Source: a virus. Taken from it: a stretch of 38,116 nt of DNA. The position numbers and the translations under genes were made by a program. Location: positions 1-38,116 of IMG/VR virus record IMGVR_UViG_3300027861_000080. One strand, given 5' to 3'. How positions within the stretch are numbered: the stretch's first letter is position 1; each line of letters starts with the position of its first letter. The notes below the pieces were generated by a model. That model made no database searches. It saw nothing but the letters and a program-made list of their open reading frames with translations, and was not told where the DNA came from. Below are positions 26,063 to 31,824 of the stretch, one piece after another.

Positions 26063-26706
26063 GCCGGAACGTTTTCAACAAGTCCGTCAATTACTTTTTT
26101 TGCATTCGCTGAGATGCTGTATTTTGTTTTGATTGTCGTCCATCTGTCAGATTCTGCGATGATAACACCATCACGTCCGATTCCGTTCTGAATGAATTTC
26201 GCGACATCTGAATATTTTGCCGTCGGTAGTGATGGCAATTTCTTTGCTTTGGTTTTTTGCGGAACAGGAATGTTGTCTGAATGTTCCGCGTCTGTGTCGT
26301 CGACCTTTCCGACCGGAGTCAGGAACGTGTTGATAAGACAATTTTTTAATGCGTATGTCAATGCCTTTCCGGATGCTTTGTCTTGACTGTCGACACCGTG
26401 ACCGTATGACATTAATTCAATTGATTCTCCTGACGTGTGTAATAAAAGATACTTAACTTTTACGGAGCAAAAAATCGACTGTCGTGTCCTTCCGTTTTCC
26501 TCCCATCGTTCGATTTTGAGTTCGTCCTGAACGTCGGTTGTAAGGATTGACAGACCGTTGTCTGACATGATTTGATTAAATGCAATCATGACGTCGAACA
26601 TTTTCGTTCCGTCGTATGAATTGCGACCGAATCCGACGGTTGCGTTCTTTTCTAATGTCTTGACGGATTGCGTCACCTTAATAATAGCTTTTGAAATTGC
26701 TTTCAT
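26059..26706 (-). CDS. erf: ERF-family single-strand annealing protein
   Basis: The product is 215 residues. It has an N-terminal helical pack (ISKAIIKVTQSVKTLEKNAT), then strands ending in IELMSYGHGVDSQDKASGKA at about residues 101-120, followed by LTYALKNCLINTF. This is the ERF signature in which GxGxDxxDKAxxKAxTxAxK forms the core. A Lys-rich linker with PVPQKTKAKKLP follows, then a small C-terminal domain. ERF anneals complementary single strands in phage recombination and concatemer formation. It is the first gene of the leftward operon, transcribed from the promoter at 26753-26783, and carries the ACAACAACATCATG leader. Confidence 0.9.
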   Translation of the reverse strand: MKAISKAIIKVTQSVKTLEKNATVGFGRNSYDGTKMFDVMIAFNQIMSDNGLSILTTDVQDELKIERWEENGRTRQSIFCSVKVKYLLLHTSGESIELMSYGHGVDSQDKASGKALTYALKNCLINTFLTPVGKVDDTDAEHSDNIPVPQKTKAKKLPSLPTAKYSDVAKFIQNGIGRDGVIIAESDRWTTIKTKYSISANAKKVIDGLVENVPA

Positions 26707-26749
26707 GATGTTGTTGTTTAAATTAATAAAAAAATAAATGTGTTGTTAT

Positions 26750-26780
26750 TTGCAAATATACAATATTTACTTTAATTTCG
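26750..26780 (+). promoter_or_regulatory. Rightward promoter, interlocked with a leftward promoter
   Basis: TTG (26750-26752), 20 bases, then TAATTTCG (26773-26780), one base off the consensus TAnnTTTG. Transcription would start near 26787, about 30 bases before the small DNA-binding candidate at 26818. The -33 box of this promoter directly touches the -7 box of the leftward promoter, and the reverse holds at the other end. Confidence 0.7.
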
Positions 26781-26783
26781 CAA
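26753..26783 (-). promoter_or_regulatory. Leftward promoter of the recombination operon
   Basis: On the reverse strand: TTG (26783-26781), 20 bases, then TATATTTG (26760-26753), an exact TAnnTTTG match with the ideal spacer. It would start transcription near 26746, about 40 bases before the ERF gene. This is the best promoter match in the window and shares almost every base with the rightward promoter. Confidence 0.8.
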
Positions 26784-26817
26784 TATACTTACGAACAAAA
26801 ATAAAAATAATTTTTTA

Positions 26818-27045
26818 ATGAGACAACAAACAAGGCGATTGATAGCTGATTTGATTCGTCAGCACATGGACGACAACGGCATCACGTTCACGGATGAATG
26901 TCCGTTTCCGGTTTCGTGGCGGACGATTTGGTCAATTCGCGACATCAGGACACAGAGAAATTTCACGACAAAAACACAGATTTGTCTTTGTGAGTTCTTC
27001 GGATTGAAGTATGAACAGGACGGTCATGACCTTATTATATTATAA
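26818..27045 (+). CDS. Small Cro-sized DNA-binding protein candidate
   Basis: The product is 75 residues. The layout is: a helix with IRQHMDDNGI (residues 14-23), a short loop PFPVSWRTIWSIRDIRTQRN (about 29-48), then TKTQICLCEFFGLKYEQDGH. The last part recalls the final helix and hairpin of phage Cro/XRE-type regulators. It shares its pattern with the protein at 30316: H..DN, a V..R motif, then TK..L/C.EFFGL. It is the first gene after the interlocked promoters, exactly where a switch protein would sit. DNA binding is an inference. Confidence 0.5.
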   Translation: MRQQTRRLIADLIRQHMDDNGITFTDECPFPVSWRTIWSIRDIRTQRNFTTKTQICLCEFFGLKYEQDGHDLIIL

Positions 27046-27401
27046 TGGAAACAATTATTCAGATTGACGGAGTTGTGAACGGACTGAACGGAAAGAACGG
27101 ACTGATTCGTCAACACTTTCATCAGGCGAAACAAACGCGAGAAAAATATCGTTTAATTATCATGTCACAGACGCGGAACAGACACAAAGGAAAGGTTGTT
27201 GTCGAGTACATCGGATATAAAATCAGGTTAATGGATTGGGACAATTTCAGCGCGTCGTTTAAACATATCGGTGACGCACTTGTGAAGGCGAACGTCCTGA
27301 AGGACGACAATCCCAAAATCATCGTTCAATTTCTTCCTGAACAAATAAAGGTATCAAAAAGAATAGAGCAGAAAGTCATTATAAAAATAAAAGATATATA
27401 A
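27045..27401 (+). CDS. rusA: RusA-like Holliday junction resolvase
   Basis: The product is 118 residues, the usual RusA size. Key acidic residues: MDWDNF gives Asp64 and Asp66, and LKDDNPKI gives Asp87 and Asp88, with KHIGDALVKANV between them. This is the RusA pattern LDxDNxxKxxxDAL...DDxxI. The enzyme cuts four-way junctions in phage recombination intermediates, in line with the ERF, NinB-like and SSB genes across the promoter. Its start overlaps the preceding stop (TAATG). Confidence 0.88.
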   Translation: METIIQIDGVVNGLNGKNGLIRQHFHQAKQTREKYRLIIMSQTRNRHKGKVVVEYIGYKIRLMDWDNFSASFKHIGDALVKANVLKDDNPKIIVQFLPEQIKVSKRIEQKVIIKIKDI

Positions 27402-27403
27402 TC

Positions 27404-27550
27404 ATGTTTGTAATATTTTACGAATACAACGGTCAGGAGAAAACCTATCAATCCGAAAATTATCACGATGCCGTCCGGATGTATTGGTCAATGTTGAAAC
27501 ATAAAACACTATATAAGAATGTCAAAAAGAACTTTCAAATTCCGGTCTGA
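27404..27550 (+). CDS. Small unknown protein
   Basis: This is a 48-residue protein starting two bases after the RusA stop. The sequence has an aromatic N-terminus (MFVIFYEYNG), then a His/Tyr-containing helix (SENYHDAVRMYWSMLKH) and a basic tail. It overlaps the next small gene by 32 bases. No family is seen; tight packing suggests it is translated. Confidence 0.5.
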   Translation: MFVIFYEYNGQEKTYQSENYHDAVRMYWSMLKHKTLYKNVKKNFQIPV

Positions 27551-27662
27551 AGAATGGACGAACTATCTGACGTTTTGCGATTTCTTCGGTGTGAAACCGT
27601 CGAACGCGAAGAACATAAAACTGTTTGTTCAACTCCGGAAACCTAAAATTGTATATAATTAA
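27519..27662 (+). CDS. Small basic unknown protein
   Basis: This is a 47-residue protein overlapping the preceding gene. It begins SKRTFKFRSEEWTNYLTF and is rich in Lys and Arg, with the sequence CDFFGVKPSNAKNIKLFV, which faintly recalls the FFGL segment of the two Cro-sized proteins nearby. It could be a short nucleic-acid-binding factor; the evidence is thin. Confidence 0.45.
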   Translation: MSKRTFKFRSEEWTNYLTFCDFFGVKPSNAKNIKLFVQLRKPKIVYN

Positions 27663-27694
27663 TTTTTTACTTAATATATTTAAACAACAACATC

Positions 27695-28450
27695 ATGAAA
27701 TTATTCAAAATTTTAACCGTTTTATCAATTTATTTGTTTTCTCTGTCAATCATATCGTCGAACGTTAAACAGTTCAAGGACGACGATTCTATCAAAGAAA
27801 TCTTTGCCGGACGACACGACAAGAAACCGACGAAAACAAAATACAATCTTTCCGGTCTTCCGGTCGGTCGGAAGTGGTTAACGGCTCGCGAATGGAAAGG
27901 ACGTCACATCAGGAACAACGACGTTGTCACACGTTCGCGTTTCAAGTCTTGGAAACAGATTCACATCGAGACGTTCGTCAGGTTCTTCGGTCAGGAGATA
28001 CAGAAGGAAGTGAACGACAATTTTCCTGATTTGTGTGCGTCGGTCATCATTGCTCAGGCAATAATCGAGTCGAATTTCGGATTGTCGCGTTTGGCAGTCG
28101 AAGGAAATGCGATTTTCGGACACAAGCATAAAAGCAAAAAAGGAAAATTTATTGTTGCACATGACGACAGTCCGACGGACAGATTTTCAGTTTATCCGTC
28201 TCAATGGTTCAGCATTCGCGCACATTCGCACCTGATGAACGACAAATACAAAAAGAGAATTGTCGGAAATTACAATCAAAAAAATTGGTTGATTGCTTTG
28301 TGTGGCGCGATGACTCCGAAAGCATCGCGGAAATATCACGAATCCGGTCACTTCCTTTATGCGACGTCGTGCATGACTCCGGTGTGTTATTCGGAGAAAT
28401 TGAGACGGATCATTAATCAGTATGATTTGACACGTTTTGATAAGAAATAG
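27695..28450 (+). CDS. Glucosaminidase-family peptidoglycan hydrolase
   Basis: The product is 251 residues. A signal or anchor segment occupies residues 2-22 (KLFKILTVLSIYLFSLSII). The enzyme core (about 105-225) contains ASVIIAQAIIESNFGLSRLA, with catalytic Glu125, and later NAIFGHKH and the segment RFSVYPSQWFSIRAHSHLM; these are features of the glucosaminidase (FlgJ/AcmA-like) fold. It should cleave the sugar backbone of the cell wall. It could serve in lysis, being exported without a holin, or in wall entry. It carries the CAACAACATCATG leader and is followed by a strong terminator. Confidence 0.85.
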   Translation: MKLFKILTVLSIYLFSLSIISSNVKQFKDDDSIKEIFAGRHDKKPTKTKYNLSGLPVGRKWLTAREWKGRHIRNNDVVTRSRFKSWKQIHIETFVRFFGQEIQKEVNDNFPDLCASVIIAQAIIESNFGLSRLAVEGNAIFGHKHKSKKGKFIVAHDDSPTDRFSVYPSQWFSIRAHSHLMNDKYKKRIVGNYNQKNWLIALCGAMTPKASRKYHESGHFLYATSCMTPVCYSEKLRRIINQYDLTRFDKK

Positions 28451-28486
28451 CGCGAAACATCAAAAAATCTCCTGAACTACAAAATT

Positions 28487-28522
28487 CCTAAATCGTTGAA
28501 ATGTAACGGTTTAGGGTTTTTT
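28487..28522 (+). terminator. Rho-independent terminator
   Basis: CCTAAATCGTT pairs with AACGGTTTAGG (11 pairs, one G-T) around a seven-base loop, followed by G and six T. It ends the RusA-to-glucosaminidase transcript and insulates the following cassette. The rest of the 197-base gap holds the operator and promoter of that cassette. Confidence 0.88.
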
Positions 28523-28552
28523 GTTGAAAAAAGATTAAAAAAAGATTGAAAA

Positions 28553-28597
28553 ATTCGTGTGAAATGTTGCACGAATGAAAAACATTTTGTAGATTGC
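28553..28597 (+). promoter_or_regulatory. Operator-promoter of cassette A
   Basis: Inverted repeat ATTCGTG (28553-28559), ten bases TGAAATGTTG, CACGAAT (28570-28576). The TTG that ends the spacer (28567-28569) is also a -33 box, with 20 bases to TAGATTGC (28590-28597), a near match to TAnnTTTG. A regulator bound to the repeat would cover the -33 box. The same operator and spacing recur at 35960-36004. Confidence 0.75.
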
Positions 28598-28647
28598 ATT
28601 ATCAAACAACAACAAATAATAATTAAAACGTTTAAAACTTATCAATT

Positions 28648-28905
28648 ATGGAAACTTTAAGAAATGAATTTATCGAAATAGTAGAAAAAACAAAAAATTT
28701 TAGAACGATAACTAAAATTAATCATTTACAATTTTCTAATGGTTCTGTTTTTTATAAGACAATAACAAAAAAAAGAGTTGAAAAATTAAATTTAGGTAAA
28801 TTACTCGGATTAAGAGTGTATGACATAATTAGTGAGCAATCTTATAATAATGGTCAAATTACAACAATAACCGCATGGGTTTTTGAGAATGGAGAATCAC
28901 AATAA
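28648..28905 (+). CDS. Unknown small protein, cargo of cassette A
   Basis: This is an 85-residue, Lys-rich protein. Codon use is far more A/T-rich than in its neighbours (TTA for Leu, AAT, AAA), which marks it as a recent arrival. The segment YKTITKKRVEKLNLGKLLGLRVYDIIS is amphipathic and basic; the end has an acidic turn. It stands alone between its own operator-promoter and a GGAGGA hairpin terminator, a moron-like arrangement. I do not recognise a function. Anti-defence, host take-over or superinfection roles are all possible guesses. Confidence 0.7.
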   Translation: METLRNEFIEIVEKTKNFRTITKINHLQFSNGSVFYKTITKKRVEKLNLGKLLGLRVYDIISEQSYNNGQITTITAWVFENGESQ

Positions 28906-28926
28906 AATAAACATTCACCAATCAAA

Positions 28927-28956
28927 CCGGAGGATGTCAGTCCTCCGGATTCTTTC
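28927..28956 (+). terminator. GGAGGA hairpin terminator of cassette A
   Basis: CCGGAGGA pairs with TCCTCCGG around TGTCAG, followed by ATTCTTTC. It begins 22 bases after the cargo stop. The core GGAGGA/TCCTCC stem is shared with the hairpins at 29626 and 36306. Confidence 0.75.
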
Positions 28957-28975
28957 AAACATCAACAACAACATC

Positions 28976-29203
28976 ATGACATCAACACAGGAATACATCG
29001 AAATATCTGACGAATGGAACGACGGCAATCTGTTCAGACTTGTCGCAACACGTCTCGGACACATCAACAACGCAGGACTCGAAACGATGACGGAAGACGG
29101 CAGTCGTTACTACTGCGACGACCTTCAGGACGTCAAAGACCTGACAGACATTTGTAAAGTATTAAACATATCATTCACAACCGGAACGGAAGTTCTGACA
29201 TAA
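28976..29203 (+). CDS. Unknown small acidic protein
   Basis: The product is 75 residues. The start at 28976 is fixed by the CAACAACATCATG leader; a longer frame back to 28883 would read through the hairpin terminator. The product is acidic (DEWNDGN, TEDGSRYYCDDLQDVKDLTD) and ends with TTGTEVLT. Acidic small phage proteins often mimic DNA or bind host enzymes, but that is only a general remark. Function unknown. Confidence 0.65.
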   Translation: MTSTQEYIEISDEWNDGNLFRLVATRLGHINNAGLETMTEDGSRYYCDDLQDVKDLTDICKVLNISFTTGTEVLT

Positions 29204-29217
29204 ACAACAACACTATC

Positions 29218-29616
29218 ATGAAAAATTCAAAAGAGAAAACAATCGAAATTATCAAAGACATTGAACTTCAAATCATCGGAACAATCTTCGCGAACGTGTC
29301 ATACAATCATGACGGTTTCGGTCGTCCGACAAGTCATAAATATCTTTCAGAGATTCACAAAAAACTCTGTTCTTTGCCGTCGATGGTCAAAGCATCCGAA
29401 AAGCATAACGAGAAAGAAAAATTCTTATCTGAAGAATTCGGATTTCAATTCACTCCATTGTTCAGGACGATTGAACAGATGGAAATTCGCGGACAGATAT
29501 TATTTGACGAAGACCTGAAGAGACAGGAAGAACGCGACAATCAACACGACGCGGACAGTCAACCGACAATCGCGGACGACGAAAACAGTAAGTACTTTAA
29601 TTTCGGCAAAAAATAA
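29218..29616 (+). CDS. Unknown protein
   Basis: The product is 132 residues. The start follows an AACAACAACACTATCATG leader. It is mostly helical and charged: the first half has KTIEIIKDIELQIIGTIF; the C-terminal third is very acidic (DEDLKRQEERDNQHDADSQ). It is followed by the GGAGGA hairpin at 29626. No family is recognised. Confidence 0.62.
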   Translation: MKNSKEKTIEIIKDIELQIIGTIFANVSYNHDGFGRPTSHKYLSEIHKKLCSLPSMVKASEKHNEKEKFLSEEFGFQFTPLFRTIEQMEIRGQILFDEDLKRQEERDNQHDADSQPTIADDENSKYFNFGKK

Positions 29617-29625
29617 ATCATTCAC

Positions 29626-29652
29626 GGAGGACATTCCGGTGTCCTCCATTTT
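29626..29652 (+). terminator. GGAGGACA hairpin terminator
   Basis: GGAGGACA (29626-29633) pairs perfectly with TGTCCTCC (29640-29647) around TTCCGG, followed by ATTTTC. It separates the unknown gene before it from the Gp157-like gene after it. A leader element AAACACTATTCAAAA (29654-29668) follows directly. Confidence 0.78.
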
Positions 29653-29679
29653 CAAACACTATTCAAAAATTTTATTATT

Positions 29680-30207
29680 ATGAAATCATTATTCAGCATC
29701 AACGAAGATATATTGACAACGTTCGACTTGATTGAACAATTTTGCACAGAGAACGGAACAGACGAAATTCCGGAGCATCTCGCGGATCAACTATCAATTT
29801 CCGAATCTGATATGTCGGAGAAAATTGAAAATTATTGGTTTGTCCTGAAAGAATTGAACGGTCAGGTTGACACGATAAAGGAACACGTCAAACAGATGAA
29901 CGCAAAACGCAAAGCAATCGAGAACAGAATCGAATCGTTGAAATCATATGTCGGACATTCGGTTCAGATGTTCGGTCAGGAAAACAAGTCAGGAAACAAG
30001 TTTTTCAAAAGTGATTTGTTCAAAGTGACGGCATCACGTTCGTCGCGATTGGTAATCACGGACTCGGAATCTGTTCCTGATGAATTCAAACGTCAAGTAT
30101 ATTCTGAGAAAATCGACAATGCCGGAATCAAAAAAGCAATTCAGAACGGTCAGACCGTTGACGGTGCAATCATCGACGACAGTAAAATCAATGTAACATT
30201 CAGATAA
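29680..30207 (+). CDS. Siphovirus Gp157-like protein
   Basis: The product is 175 residues. It is helical through residues 1-95, with the typical ENYWFVLKELNGQVDTIKEH and AKRKAIENRIESLKSYVG segments of Gp157 proteins, then beta-rich (FFKSDLFKVTASRSSRLVIT) and ending with INVTFR. Gp157 was named from a Streptococcus phage, where it was linked to phage resistance; its biochemical role is unclear. In many phages it lies near recombination genes, as here. Confidence 0.8.
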   Translation: MKSLFSINEDILTTFDLIEQFCTENGTDEIPEHLADQLSISESDMSEKIENYWFVLKELNGQVDTIKEHVKQMNAKRKAIENRIESLKSYVGHSVQMFGQENKSGNKFFKSDLFKVTASRSSRLVITDSESVPDEFKRQVYSEKIDNAGIKKAIQNGQTVDGAIIDDSKINVTFR

Positions 30208-30213
30208 AAACAT

Positions 30214-30300
30214 CAAGGACGGTTTTGTTTTAATTGGCATTAAATACATTTTATTAATTCTATTCATTAACGAAAACTTAATAAATGCCGTCCTTGTTTT
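30214..30300 (+). terminator. Long-loop inverted repeat with T run
   Basis: CAAGGACGG (30214-30222) pairs with CCGTCCTTG (30288-30296), followed by TTTT. A second stem, CATTTTATTAA with TTAATAAATG (one bulged base), lies directly inside the right arm. The 65-base interior has no usable reading frame. An alternative pairing, GGCATT (30236-30241) with AATGCC (30284-30289), competes with the outer stem, which could allow switching. Confidence 0.6.
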
Positions 30301-30315
30301 AAAATTAGCTATATT

Positions 30316-30570
30316 ATGAAAGATAAAGAAACAACAATCAGATTGTCAACGACAGAGATAAAACTGTCTAAAATGATACAAAAACACTTATCAGACAACA
30401 ACCTGATTCTCGACAAGGTCAGAACAGGAGAACAGACGTCAGACATTCCGGTCGGTGGTCGGTCTTTGTTCATGATTGTGAAACAACGTGAACGGATTTC
30501 TCTGAATCTTCAGACAAAACTGATTGAATTTTTCGGTCTTGATTGGGAGTTGAAAATCAAAAAATCATGA
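30316..30570 (+). CDS. Second Cro-sized DNA-binding protein candidate
   Basis: The product is 84 residues. It shares its pattern with the protein at 26818: IQKHLSDNNL, then IPVGGRSLFMIVKQRERISL, then LQTKLIEFFGLDWELK. The match includes spacing as well as residues, so the two look like paralogues. Such paired small proteins are often regulator and antagonist. No helix-turn-helix is certain. The TGA overlaps the next start (ATGA). Confidence 0.5.
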   Translation: MKDKETTIRLSTTEIKLSKMIQKHLSDNNLILDKVRTGEQTSDIPVGGRSLFMIVKQRERISLNLQTKLIEFFGLDWELKIKKS

Positions 30571-30818
30571 TTGAAAAAATATTGAACGCATATAAGGACG
30601 GAAACGTCACAATGTCAGAATTGACTTTGTTGCTGAACATCCGACGACGTTCCGAGAATCTTCACGTTGTCAAAATCAACGACGACAGTTTTCAGGTGTG
30701 GACGTCGGACAACAACATCGTCCTGATTGCAGACAAACAAGAATCTGACAGATTTGTGTCTCAACACAGAGAATTGATTGAACGAATTCAAAAACTTTAC
30801 GGAGAAAAAATTGACTAA
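30567..30818 (+). CDS. Unknown small protein
   Basis: This is an 83-residue protein; the ATG at 30567 overlaps the preceding stop. Residues 34-70 look like a strand pair and a helix (LHVVKINDDSFQVWTSDNN, then SDRFVSQHRELIERIQKLYG). It sits directly before the cytosine methyltransferase gene, with two bases between them. No family is recognised. Confidence 0.6.
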   Translation: MIEKILNAYKDGNVTMSELTLLLNIRRRSENLHVVKINDDSFQVWTSDNNIVLIADKQESDRFVSQHRELIERIQKLYGEKID

Positions 30819-30820
30819 TT

Positions 30821-31588
30821 ATGAAAAACAACAACATCATCAAAGTCGGAACAGATTTCTCAGGCATCGGTTCACCTGAACAAGCGTTGACGAATCTCGG
30901 AATCAATTATGAATCTGTTTTCGCTTGCGAGATTGACAAATTCGCACGTCAGTCTTATTCAGCAATTCACAAAAAACCTAAAACATTTTATACAGATATC
31001 ACGAAACGCAATCATTCAGAAGTTGAACAACTTGATTTGTACATCGCAGGATTTCCGTGTCAAACGTTCTCACTTGCCGGGAATCGGAAAGGATTCGACG
31101 ACGTCAGAGGAACATTGTTTTTCGATGTCGCGGATTTCATCAGGACGAACAGACCGAAAGCGTTCATTTTTGAGAACGTTCGCGGACTCGTTTCGCATGA
31201 CAACGGTTCAACATTTCAGACTATTATTTCACTCCTGACAGATAACGGAGGAACATCAAACGGACAGATTTCAATTCCTTATTTTGTCGATGGACTCGGA
31301 TATCATGTCTATTATTATTTAGGATTCCCAAATTCAAAGACACGACGCGGACGGATTGGTCGAGGAATTGCGCGGACGTTGGACACGGAATCAAATCAGG
31401 CGGTTCTCAGTCAGAACAGGATCCGACGATTGACTCCGTTGGAATGTTGGAGATTGCAATCGTTTCCTGACGAACAGTTCAAAAAAGCGGAATCCGTTTG
31501 TTCTGATACACAACTTTACAAACAAGCCGGAAACAGTATCACGGTCGCAGTAATTCAAAAACTAATAAAAAAGATATTATGTCTATAA
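30821..31588 (+). CDS. DNA C5-cytosine methyltransferase, short form
   Basis: The product is 255 residues, shorter than the usual 310-400. Visible motifs: I (GTDFSGIGSPEQAL), IV with catalytic Cys80 in GFPCQTFS, VI with Glu118 in FENVRGL, IX (RIRRLTPLECWRLQSFP) and X (AGNSITVAVIQKL). Between VI and IX only about 110 residues remain; the QxRxR motif VIII is replaced by a variant (NSKTRRGRIG) and little room remains for a target-recognition domain. It may be active with a minimal specificity region or may have lost activity. It would add 5-methylcytosine to phage DNA, complementing the other methyltransferase. Confidence 0.9.
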   Translation: MKNNNIIKVGTDFSGIGSPEQALTNLGINYESVFACEIDKFARQSYSAIHKKPKTFYTDITKRNHSEVEQLDLYIAGFPCQTFSLAGNRKGFDDVRGTLFFDVADFIRTNRPKAFIFENVRGLVSHDNGSTFQTIISLLTDNGGTSNGQISIPYFVDGLGYHVYYYLGFPNSKTRRGRIGRGIARTLDTESNQAVLSQNRIRRLTPLECWRLQSFPDEQFKKAESVCSDTQLYKQAGNSITVAVIQKLIKKILCL

Positions 31589-31824
31589 TTAAAGAATTAA
31601 GAGAGTATAACGACAAGGCGTTGATACTCGACGGTTATGACGATGCAATTGTCGGAATCTTTGAACGTAGTGTTTTTGTTTACGATTTCAATAAAGTAAT
31701 TGAGATTTTGATGATTCGTGATAATATGTCACAGACTGACGCACTTGAATTCTTTCGTTTCAACATTGAACAACCATTCGCAAAACATTATCCAATCTTT
31801 ATAGAAAAACAAATCTTATTATGA
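31579..31824 (+). CDS. Unknown small protein
   Basis: The product is 81 residues, starting ten bases before the methyltransferase stop and overlapping the amidase start (ATGA). Sequence character: SIIKELREYNDKALILDGYD followed by an acidic, aromatic part ending FIEKQILL. It could act with the methyltransferase or the amidase. No family is recognised. Confidence 0.6.
   Translation: MSIIKELREYNDKALILDGYDDAIVGIFERSVFVYDFNKVIEILMIRDNMSQTDALEFFRFNIEQPFAKHYPIFIEKQILL

Noticed and set aside
28883-28975. Upstream extension of the small acidic protein gene
   Set aside because: It overlaps the cassette A stop and runs through the GGAGGA hairpin; the CAACAACATCATG leader marks the start at 28976.
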